Under the pieces are notes generated by a model, which was given only the letters and a program-made list of their open reading frames with translations, had not been told where the DNA came from and searched no databases. A stretch of 64,000 nucleotides of DNA. Source: Phialophora verrucosa. Lineage: Eukaryota > Ascomycota > Eurotiomycetes > Chaetothyriales > Herpotrichiellaceae. Position numbers and translations under genes: made by a program. The DNA lies in NCBI GenBank assembly GCA_002099365.1, contig MSED01000014.1, positions 2,170,001 through 2,234,000 of the forward strand, written 5' to 3'. Each line of letters starts with the position of its first letter. Positions within the stretch are counted from its first letter, which is position 1. Below are positions 29,842 to 39,358 of the stretch, one piece after another.

Positions 29842-32162
29842 CTAGTCCGGCAAAGGATAGTGGTAGGGTGGCAGCATATCTACCGCGTCAAGATCAATGT
29901 CGCTGTCCAGTCCTTGAAACAGCGGGTGCTGATCCCAGATATCGGACGCCGATTCGATCGACTGGAACGTATCCTGCATCTCTTCCATGTCTGGGACTCC
30001 TGTGGCCAAGACTCCTTCACCTTGTGTTGGCAGGTCATTACCAGCACGTCCTGGCGTCGCTTGGGTTGTTGTGATGTCTCCAGTGGGAAGTCGGAAATCT
30101 GGCGTCTGAAGCGCTCTTGGAACCAGAATCGGAGACGTGATCTCGAGTTTGTGACTGTCATCCGCAAAACTCGTCCGTGCGAGTACACTATGCTTCGAGA
30201 TGACTTGTTTGGGGTTCTTGTTGAAAGTCCAGGTCTTCGACTTGAATGATGAGGCTTGAGGAAAAGACTGCAATCCTCTATCGATATCCGCCACCTGGAA
30301 TACTTGTCAGCAACGCTCCACTCTCAGAAAGATAATGACTAACGATGGGGGATAGAGCCGGGTACATCTGCGACAGTCTTCTTGCTAGATGCAAGCAAGA
30401 GGTGATATCCTGCTTCCCTTGCTCCGTGCTTAGACCAATTTGCTCCCTCACTGAGGCAGTACTAGCCAACAAGACTTCTGCTGCTTTGTATGCGCAGTCG
30501 CCCATCTCGAAATCCAGAACCCATATATCACTTTGGATCTCTAGCAGCGAGGAGATTACTGTTGCGGCTGCGTGGGCGTGATGGAGGCACCTCGCTTGAC
30601 CTTCGAGCCGCACGGCAGGATCCAGATAATCCAAATAGGCCGCTGGCAGTGGGTCGCAAATGTCTGGGATCAATCCGCGGAAGAGCTGACAAAAGCAAAT
30701 ATGCCACCATATATGAGTCATCACGTAGCGCGCAAGACGAGGAGAAAATGCTCGCAATCCCAAGTTCTTCGGAGAAAACAGTTCGTTTGGTGGTAGCTTT
30801 GAGAGGAACACTTTCAAGTCCTTCTCTAGTCTCTGAAACCCAGCGGCCAGGGCGGCGGAATCCACCTTCGAGTGGACAGCCTGGTTGGAGTGTCTAAATG
30901 AAGTCAGGGTGAACGACATATTGACGAGAGAAAAGTCTTACCGTAGAATTTCATCGTGGAGATTGATGATACGTATGTAGTAGGCGATTATGCCCAAACT
31001 TGATGGAGAGGATCCGTTGGGCAGCATATGTTCCAGATGGTTCTCATTGTCCAGCTCAAAGTCGTCCTCTTTGCAGGGAAGACGCAAGTGGATTGCGCTT
31101 ATCGGACACGAGGCACATTCTGGCAGCCCACCGGAGATGATGCAATCTAGCAGATAGATCGCCCACATCAGTCTTCGACGAGATTCTTGAATGAAGAATG
31201 AGGACCTCGAGGTCTCGAAATTGAGGCCAAGCGCAAAGGCAGATCGGGTGAGCTGGGCCATGAGCAGAAATGCATCATTATGAGCACCGGTCCAAATTCT
31301 GAACCTGATGATCAACAGCAATGCCTGTACTCGGAAGATGGATGGCTGTTTGATATGGCTCATAAGCACCCTTTCCGCTAAGTCTGCGCAGCGGAGGCCT
31401 ATCTGTCGATCGTTCGCCGACGAAGTTGGAAGGCACGAAGTGACAGCAACAATGGAAGCAAGTAAAGCCGGCTCAGCTTGACCTTCGTGACAAAGTCTCA
31501 ATAGTGAGACCTTGTGCAAAAACGCCAGGCTGGGTAGACAATGGAGATGCTGGAAAAAGGCTCCAATGGCAGATATGGTCTTCTCCGGAGTAAGCAGAGT
31601 CGATCTGTTCGACTTAGTGAAGGAAGTTTGAGCGGTTATGATGAAGGGCATACCGTTCCATGTCGGAAACATCAAACCCGCCACCGTCAACGTGACTTGG
31701 AAGGGAGGCTGCTACGACATCAGCGCGAAGATCAGTTATGTCTCCGTTTCGACCCTCGACAAGATCGATAGGCATGAGACAAAGTTCAGTCGCAGAGGAT
31801 TCGGATCGGAGACGTCTGCTGGGGCGTTCTGGGTAGACGCAAGCGATGTCTCTGGTCGCGCATCGTTCACATCGCGGCTGTTCTCCGCTGCATCGTGTTT
31901 TCACCGAGTGACATTCTATGCAGGCTCGAGATACTCGCGCTTTTCTCGGGGCGTTGGGACTGGCTGGGGACGGATCGCCCGTCAGCATCGAGCGGAAAGA
32001 GCAGTCGAGGCCCAGTCTTGAGCAGTGGCTACATGTATAGTAGACACCATCGCAGCGTACCTGCAAGAGAAGTCAGCCGGAATCCCAAAAGGCGCGGTAT
32101 CGAGAGAGCCAAGTGACCTTCCTAGCCCTGCATTGCGCGCAGATCTGTCTCTTTCCCTGCAT
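29842..32162 (-). CDS. Transcription factor with two Zn2Cys6 clusters
   Basis: Five exons, 32162-32118, 32060-31654, 31604-30942, 30893-30344 and 30294-29842, all with short GT-AG introns (48-57 nt), encode 705 aa. It opens MQGKRQICAQCRARK, and exon 2 completes the first cluster: C8-x2-C11-x6-C18-x6-C25-x2-C28-x6-C35. After a 26-residue Pro/Ser linker a second complete cluster follows with identical spacing: C62, C65, C72, C79, C82, C89 (RACIECHSVKTRCSGEQPRC). Basic residues flank both. The remaining 600 residues form the usual fungal-specific helical regulatory domain, including RRRLMWAIYLLDCIISGG, and an acidic C-terminus. Most fungal factors have one cluster. The gene sits between a sugar-type transporter and a sulfatase, all on the minus strand, and is the obvious candidate to regulate them. 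Confidence 0.88.
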
Positions 32163-32794
32163 GCTGCCATCGGCGGAAGTCTGGTTACTGGTAAGAGACT
32201 GGTGCGAGCTATTTGCCGGGTGGCCGTTGATTGCGACGCTGAAAGACAGCACAGAATTAAGAGCCTCCTATATGTTCGTATCGACCTGAACTCGTCGGCG
32301 AATGTGGCAAAGGAGCGGGACAAAGAACCAGAAGGCGGTTGATTGAAGAAATAGAAGGGAGTGCCAAGAAGGCCGACATCTGTCACCAAGGCTCCAAGGG
32401 GTTCCTACGTTCGCTTGGCCCAGTGCAAATGGCTGGGGGAGCCGGGGGAAGCTCCAGAGCTAGGCTACGGAGGCGAGGCTGAGTCAGGTTGGGGAGGCTA
32501 AATGGGGACCCAGGGGGGCTCCATAGGCTTCTAAGTACCTGGCAGCTCGTGGCACTCTACGTGGCTTTTGCGGGGACTTGTGACCCTAGGAACTCTTCGC
32601 TACAGTGCACACCACTTGGCTGCCTTTGCATTTCCTGTGCCATACTCAGTACTCGGTATGTATTCGCATCCAGTCTATGGCGGTCTGTATCTACCATTTG
32701 TTCCTTATCCCGATATCATAGATCCGAAGATCCAGTAGAATGCAATAGTCTAAATGGGTGGCTCTTGGAATGTGCTACGATGGACATGTAGCGA
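32163..32794. other. Intergenic, 632 bp
   Basis: 5' flank of the double-cluster regulator and 3' flank of the sulfatase. From 32400 to 32560 it is G-rich on the plus strand (GGGGGAGCCGGGGG, GGGGACCCAGGGGGG). No gene. Confidence 0.5.
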
Positions 32795-34450
32795 CTATTG
32801 CCCCCCGATGAGAGCAGGATCGTCCACCTCGTACATTTTCATGCTCTTCAAGGCCGTGCTGTCGAGGACGAAATCAAATTGATCAGGGACGGCGAGCTTC
32901 TCTTTGGAGTATCGTTGCAACGACAACATGCTTTGCCCGTCTCTGAAGAGCCAAGGATCGTTGGTTTTCTTTTGCCATGCTTCGAGATCGTGCCTCATTT
33001 GAGCCAAAACAGCCTCGTACTCGGGGCGGCTGGCGAGATTCACAACCTCTTGAGGGTCTGTTTCGAGGTCATAAAGCTCCTCCGCCGGACGGTGAATGTA
33101 CTGTTTCAAAGACCGCGCGCCGATCATGACGTCGCCCTCCGCGTTGCATTTGGCATTTTTACGGATGCCTTCAAGAGTGAGGCTTGCATAGAGATCGCCG
33201 GCGAAAGGAAATTCGAGTCGCCAAGCAATATTCCTGTGGTATTTGAATTTCCTGCTCCGCAAGACCCGTGTCGGCCAGTAGTTGGTGATTTCGTGAAACG
33301 TATGAGACCCATATACCTGATGCTGCCATTGGTCTGCTGGTATCAGGTCTGAACGTTCGATGATGGACAGAAATGATCGTCCAAGACGCCGAGGTGGAGG
33401 TGGCGGGCGAGTTTCTAGTGTCAGAACTTGGCCTTTGGGCATCTCAACTGGGACAGAGAAGTCGCATGGCACACCAGCCCAGTCGAGGAACGTCGGGAGG
33501 ATGTCGATATAGGATACCATATTTGGGTTCCGTATGTGAGCGGAGGAACCCGGTAGGCGGACGATGAAAGGAAGCTGGATGCCGGCATCGTACAGGGTTG
33601 TCTTGGAGTTGATGAAAGGAGGACCATTGTCACTGCAAAGGACGACGAGTGTTGAATCGGCGAGGCCCTCTCGTTGGAGTGCTTGAAGCACCAGCCCGAC
33701 GCCGTAATCTAGACGTGAAATGGCCTTGTAATATTCCACGTATTCGATCCTCGTCTCCGCCACGTCGGTGAGCCAGGCTGGAATCTCCACCTGATCTGCT
33801 TGAAAGTCGGAGGCCACGAAGTTGCCGTCACACGTCTCGGCATTGCCAAACTCGCCCCTGGTCAAGATGTCCCTGTGCGGGTCCACGTATCCCACGGTCA
33901 GGAAGAATGGACGTTTCGTATCATTCGCCTTTTTGAAGAATGCCTCGGCCCGGCCAGCTATCGAAGCGACGTTTCTTGTTTCGCTCTCGTCTCTGGACTC
34001 CCATGGATAGACGTGGGCTGGCCCGACGTGCACCTTTCCCAAGATCCCTGTCTGATAGCCGAGATTGTTGAATAGCTTGGGCGCCGATTGTACGTGGTCG
34101 AATGCTTGAAAATGGTTGTACCCTCCTGAGAGTCCATACTGGCCGTTCTCGTGTGGATGCAGGCCGGTGTACATGACGGTCCGACTGGCACTGCAAGATG
34201 CTGTGCTCGTGAAAGCCATGTCGAAGACAGCGCCGTTGGCAGCAAGTCTATCGATGTTGGGGGTTTGCAATCCTTTTGCGCCATAGCATCCTAGGCATTT
34301 GCCCAGATCGTCGGCAACGAGGAACAAAATGTTCTTTCGAGATGCTGGATCGAGAGAACCCATTCCGTGTCTTCCAAATAAGAATAAGTTGAGAGCAGAT
34401 CTTAGGACGTCGAGTTGTGACCGTGTCTCTATCAAGTTTTGGAGTTCCAT
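32795..34450 (-). CDS. Sulfatase, heparan N-sulfatase-like
   Basis: Single-exon ORF of 551 aa; an alternative start at 34363 (MGSLDPASRKN) would trim 29 residues. The fold is clear: metal-binding ILFLVADDLG near residue 45, the catalytic motif SCSASRTVMYTGLHP with C86-S-A-S-R90, GKVHVGP, and the second metal site TLVVLCSDNGPPF. C86 would be oxidised to formylglycine; the motif has Ala where CxPxR usually has Pro. Closest in pattern to N-sulfoglucosamine sulfohydrolase-type sulfatases, which remove sulfate from sulfated sugars. No signal peptide is visible, so the enzyme may act inside the cell after uptake, in agreement with the transporter gene upstream. C-terminal LKQYIHRPAEELYDLETDPQ matches the family's C-terminal domain. 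Confidence 0.92.
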   Translation of the reverse strand: MELQNLIETRSQLDVLRSALNLFLFGRHGMGSLDPASRKNILFLVADDLGKCLGCYGAKGLQTPNIDRLAANGAVFDMAFTSTASCSASRTVMYTGLHPHENGQYGLSGGYNHFQAFDHVQSAPKLFNNLGYQTGILGKVHVGPAHVYPWESRDESETRNVASIAGRAEAFFKKANDTKRPFFLTVGYVDPHRDILTRGEFGNAETCDGNFVASDFQADQVEIPAWLTDVAETRIEYVEYYKAISRLDYGVGLVLQALQREGLADSTLVVLCSDNGPPFINSKTTLYDAGIQLPFIVRLPGSSAHIRNPNMVSYIDILPTFLDWAGVPCDFSVPVEMPKGQVLTLETRPPPPPRRLGRSFLSIIERSDLIPADQWQHQVYGSHTFHEITNYWPTRVLRSRKFKYHRNIAWRLEFPFAGDLYASLTLEGIRKNAKCNAEGDVMIGARSLKQYIHRPAEELYDLETDPQEVVNLASRPEYEAVLAQMRHDLEAWQKKTNDPWLFRDGQSMLSLQRYSKEKLAVPDQFDFVLDSTALKSMKMYEVDDPALIGGQ

Positions 34451-35621
34451 AGGATATCGCTTGGGGTTATTCTACCCAAGCCTCAGCCACTTTATTGTTG
34501 CAGCCGCCCATAGGCCCGGGGGTGCCCATCTCCGCCCAGCTGGTCCGACAAACCGGGCGAGCCGGCCGAGCCGCCGAGGAGCGCAGAGGGAGGCTCGAGG
34601 ACAGGGACTACCGCCGACCTGGCCTACTTTATGGCTTAACTGTAGCTAAATCCTTAAAAAGGACTAAACCAGTGGATCGGTCTATAATATTAATACGTAG
34701 CTAAGATTACTAAAGAAGTACTTCTAGAGAAGTATAGTAAATATTAATAATATATATATAACTAAAACTACCATCGAAAGATGTAGGGGATCAACGGCAG
34801 GGAAAGTCCCGCTTATATTCACAAGTAGGGCTTTGGTATCCTACATGAACCACGACCATTCATTATGAAAGTCAAACCAGAGACGTCATGTTCACAGCGT
34901 TGACTGAACGCCGAGTCCGCCTCAATATTTATTGGATTTGGAGGACTGTTCAAAAAGACGCAGAACTATTAACTCTAGCTGTTCGCGCCGTGGGCCTGAT
35001 CAAACTGATAGCCCGCAGCTTCTCCCATACAGGTTCAATGTTCAGTTACCACCAACGCCGAGCCAGGGAAATCCAATTTCATTTTCGTGAAATGTGAAAC
35101 CCGATGAACGCCCTGCGCAGAGAGGCTCGTTCGACATGTCCTAGAAGTCATGCTGTATGACCGAATGGGAAACGAGCGGTTGGCCCGGAATGATGTGACG
35201 CGCAAACTCCCAAGCAATGCTGGTCGATCTGATTCGGTCAAGAGACTGGGTAAACGAGTCATAATAGACAGGTCTGTAGAGATGGGTCGAGTACGAGTCT
35301 CTCTGAGTCTCATCATGGAAGGAATCGAAGTGAAGAATCGTCACGGCCATATAATTCCAAGGATATGACATCCAACCATTAGTGGATGAAATCTGTGCCT
35401 GTCACAAGAGTCGGCGTGCGCGACTCATATCGGAGGGGGACCTTTTTTGATTTTTCCGACTTTACTTTGACTAGTCGAGTATGATCTCCAGAACCATCTC
35501 GTTGCAAGTAACTTCAGAGGGACCTGCGGTGCGTCGAGAAGGGGTGAGGCTGGCGGGTAGCCGCCTGTGAGCCGAATGAACGGTCGACCAAGGGTAGATG
35601 TCGAATTTGGCAGATTCAGCT
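34451..35621. other. Gene-free stretch, 1.17 kb, with repeat debris
   Basis: GC-rich low complexity at 34500-34620 (GGGCGAGCCGGCCGAGCCGCC) is followed abruptly by a very AT-rich block at 34630-34790. Short ORFs further right, such as 35141-35371 on the minus strand, show nothing recognisable. It should also include the sulfatase promoter. Confidence 0.6.
34630..34790. repeat. AT-rich island, possible RIP-mutated transposon relic
   Basis: About 160 bp dominated by TA steps and homopurine/AT words (TATAATATTAATACG, AATATTAATAATATATATAT), sharply different from its GC-rich neighbours. This is how short relics of repeat-induced point mutation look, but no element can be identified. Confidence 0.4.
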
Positions 35622-37172
35622 TCATGTCAGACTTGCGGGATCAATCACGATCCGATTTCCATATCGCGAAGACCACCACCTAATCGTACCAGTTTCCGGA
35701 ACTGGTCTCCAGCTGTCTCCATCACTGCCGTCACTAATAGGTTCCAAACCGGCGTCTACCACCTTACACTGCACATAGTGGAGCTTTCCCATAGTACTGT
35801 TACAGTATCGAGCATTCTCTCTCGAAATGTCTTCGCTGGAAATCAACCTATCCCAGAAGAGCTGGCCAAGTGCATCCTGGCTCTCGTCATGATAGACAAG
35901 TAGAACGCCCGTGCACGAGGGCGACTTCTCGTCGTAACAGAACCTGAGGCTGCGGAGGTTGTGTAGAGGAGCAGCTGACAGGTACCAATCCAAAGACCTC
36001 GTGGGAGAATCATGAAAGGCTAGGAGATTGGGAAGAGTCGCACCTTCAGCTACATTATGGTTCGCTGAAGAAGAGCATACGGCTCCCAGCTCTGTGACGG
36101 AATCGCATCGACCCTCGAGCGCGTTATAGTAAATTCCGTCAACGAAGCCGTCCGTTCGGCCGACAAGAGAATGAAAATCGAAGCCATCGTGGTTAGTACG
36201 CGAATATGGGCCGAATGTACGGACCCGCGAACGTGTTGTCTGGACCTAAATATAATCAGTCGGAGTATATGTCGAGGTGAGAGAACTGCCGAACGTACTA
36301 TAATACTACGGTCTTTTGTAGAGACGAGCTTCGGAGTACGAATCCAAATGCCCCGGATCTTTTCCCCTACATTCACGGGGAAGCAAAGGTGTTGAACGTT
36401 CCTCTCCCACATATAGATATCGCAAATGCCGCACCTCGGATCGAGATCCACTAAGTTATGGGCACAGATACCCAGGATCTTCTGAGACCGACAGTGGACA
36501 GTAAGCAGATAGGCTTCCGCATTTAAAGGGACAAATCTGAAGCGAGAGTGAGAAGCGCCTGTGGTAGATGCCGAGAAGAAGTTCTTTTTATTAATGGGAG
36601 GAGGGTTCGCAGTGTCCCACAAGAATGAGTCGTAGATATTAGAGACGCACTTGCTGCGTATATCTCGGAGGATGAGACCCTAACACGCGTGTCAGGAAAC
36701 TTCACGGTGAACGGGGTGAACTTACGTCGGTAAAGCCCTCGAAAACTACCTGTGGGAAGGAGTCTGTGATATAATACCATGGACTCCCGTCGGCAGGAAT
36801 GGTTGATGCCCCTAGCCCAAAGATTCGAATATTCCTGACACCTATCTCGTCAATTGATACGACAACTCGACACCCATCAGTCCGCTGCCTCCCCCTGAGT
36901 TTTCGGAGGCTCTCTCGTCCATCGTATCGATTGCTGATCATTGAGATGTACGACTTGCCGCGAAAGCACAAGGTTGTCTGATAAACGATACAGGACAGGT
37001 CCAGCGAGATCTTGGCTCCAAGTGGCCCCCGACGTAACGCGCTGATGAGAGACCGAAATTCTCTTATAGCTGAGAGACAGAGAGGTCCTAATAGCTTCAC
37101 GATTTCCAAGACAATTTCCAGAGGCATTCGATCGACCAACTCAACCGAAAATATCTTTCGGAGAACCGACAA
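35622..37172 (-). CDS. F-box-like protein, fungal DUF7600-type
   Basis: Three exons, 37172-36726, 36679-36299 and 36245-35622, give 483 aa. The N-terminus has an F-box-like motif, VDRMPLEIVLEIVKLLGPLCL (residues 13-33). The middle reads KILGICAHNLVDLDP, CGICDIYMW and VGEKIRGIWIRTPK, then the C-terminal part begins RTFGPY and ends WWSSRYGNRIVIDP. I associate this layout with uncharacterised Pezizomycotina F-box proteins carrying a DUF7600-like region; that label is from memory. F-box proteins recruit targets to SCF ubiquitin ligases, but no target is known here. Codon use and base composition are more AT-rich than in the housekeeping genes, which fits a dispensable, fast-evolving family. Upstream exons cannot be excluded. 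Confidence 0.7.
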
Positions 37173-37976
37173 GCATTAGTCGACGGATTTGTCGACGGAG
37201 TTTCCATCATTGTATATTGCCAGCCGCTGCTCTTTCCATCTGGGCCTGGTTCGAATTCCATAAGAGAGGAGGTCACCGTGAGTAGGTGCATTGTCCTCTC
37301 GGAAGCTCCAAGCAAGGATGCTTAAGCAGGAAAAATGGCACCAGGTTCTGGTCTGTGGCGATGTTATACATGGGCGGCAAAATCGAGGGCATTTGATCAC
37401 TTCAATTCTACGGTCACTGCGATCAACTGCGAGCCGTGGATATTAGTGACTAGTGGCGCTGAGAATACCCAACTTACTCACGCAATTTGGCTTCATCCAG
37501 TGAGGATATCGTCTCGTGACACAGAATGCAGCTTGCATCAGAGAAATGAACGACGTCTATCGAGTCGGAGGACATTTGGTTTGTACTGATTCACCCAGGT
37601 GAAATTCGAGCAGGGCGCAGCGCCGTCACATAAGAGGGGGGGACTCACAGCCCGCAGCTATTTAGTTCAGCCCTACGCCACAAGGTGACAGATCACATGA
37701 CAACCCATTTTGGTTTCATGCCGATTTTGAGCCCGCGAGACTGGTTTATGGTCACGTACATAAACGTCGACGGTTGTTCTGGTGGCATCCTGCTCCCGAC
37801 ATGTCGTCTGCTGCCTGCGCGTATTGTCTCCTACTACAGTGGAAGTGATTACGCGAGTTGAAGTTGTTCGACGCAATCTGAATCATGGAGTACTGAGCTG
37901 TCCTTTCCCGCCCTTTGTACCCCGGTATTTTGAGCTTCTGTACTGCATCCGTTATGCGCGACGGAGCTTCTCCAGT
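37173..37976. other. Intergenic, 804 bp
   Basis: Lies between the F-box-like gene start and the APH-like pseudogene. ORFs present are short and uninformative. No RNA gene or element recognised. Confidence 0.5.
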
Positions 37977-38889
37977 ATGGGAGTCACACGCCTACTCCCA
38001 TCTCGACTCCTCCGCGTCGAGTGGCTCCAACGCCCCCTCAAGACCAGCAACCTAGCGGCAACGCCGTCCACAACGACCACAACGACTCCAATCCCCATTC
38101 CTTATTACGCACCCACGACTGACTTACCGGCAACACTGCCCACCACGCTCGAGATTGAAAATTCTCCACAGGTTTTGAAGGATGAATCACCCACTAGGGT
38201 GGTTGCTGTCGGTTCTCACTTCGTCGTCAAATACGGAAAGACCCTCAATCTCCAGGAGGGTCGAATGATGATTTTCATTCAGCAGCGGACCCAGGTCCCT
38301 GTGCCGCGTGTCTTAGCTCTTTATCACGACAATGGGAAGAACTTTATAGATATGGAACGAATTGATGGCGGGACGTTGCAAGAGATATGGCATACCTTGG
38401 ACGAGAAGAGAAAGGAGGACATTATCACGCAAATGAAAGGATACGTGCGGCAAATATGCAATGTTAAATCCCCGGTGGATATTGCAGTCTTGACAACGGA
38501 TCGCTTCTTGACTCGATCTTCTCTACTCCATTGCACGATTGCGATGGTCCTTTCGACTCCGAGGCGGAGCTCATCACTGCGATAGTGAGGAAGACGCGGC
38601 GGTCCGACGCGTTGAAGAACAAGTCCTTCCTGATTTCCTGAGCGGCCACTCGCCTGTTTTGACACATGGCGACATCCAGAAGAAGAACATGATTCTTCAG
38701 TCGAATGGTGGGATCGTTTTCTTGGACTGGGAGAGCGCTGGTTGGTACCCTAGCTACTGGGAATATGCTAATACCGTTTTCGCTGGATGGTTCGAGAGTG
38801 ACTGGTATCGTTGGGTGAGCCGGTTTCTAACACCCTACCCAAACGAATATGCCTGGTTCACTATGCTAGCTCAAGAGCTTGGATATTAA
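37977..38889 (+). pseudogene. APH-like phosphotransferase, two frameshifts
   Basis: ATG 37977 (MGVTRLLPSRLL) starts an aminoglycoside phosphotransferase-like protein. Recognisable parts: VVAVGSHFVVKYGKTLNLQEG with the lysine of the N-lobe, QVPVPRVLALYHD, FIDMERIDGGTLQEIW. Near 38465 the frame must change, because the expected IPGGYCSLDNGSLLDSIF and CDGPFDSEAELITAIV lie in another frame. Near 38610-38630 it changes again into GHSPVLTHGDIQKKNMILQ, the intact HGD-x4-N catalytic loop, followed by GGIVFLDWESAGWYPSYWEY, the DxE metal-binding motif. No canonical intron explains either shift. Catalytic residues survive, so decay is probably recent, unless the assembly has two single-base errors. Substrates of these fungal APH-like enzymes are unknown. 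Confidence 0.75.
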
Positions 38890-39358
38890 TAACGACTTTT
38901 GAGGGAGTGACTAACTTTCTAGCTGTTATATGCTCGACTTGAAGACTTGTTGTACTAACTTCTGATATGCGTCGAGCACCCAATGTTGGCAGTCGAGCAA
39001 GTCGGGGGTTGTTCAAGGAGGGCCTGCTCCTCGGCGCGTGAGAGGCGCTTCGCTTATTGAAGTTGCTAGCACTATCTACCAACCTAGAGTGGGTGGTCGA
39101 TCTTTGACTGTTAGATAGGGATGACAGGGCGTGTGTATATGCTGTAGTCCACTCAGAGAGACTGCTTCGGCGCGATTTGCAGAAACGTAAGTGTGACAAA
39201 CCATGGTCGGCACAAAGGCAATTCGGTGTTTGGCAACTGTCAAAAATATCTAAAACACAACAAAGGAGCCGTCGTGCTAAACAGATCACATCTCTTTGCA
39301 GGCGGACCAGCCTTCTCGGCAGTCACATAGGACATAGGATCCGCAGCGGCAAGACATC
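38890..39358. other. Convergent intergenic, 469 bp
   Basis: 3' flanks of the APH-like pseudogene and the amidase. Nothing recognised. Confidence 0.55.

Noticed and set aside
29142..34450. Secondary-metabolite cluster
   Set aside because: There is no polyketide synthase, peptide synthetase, terpene cyclase or tailoring set anywhere in the window.
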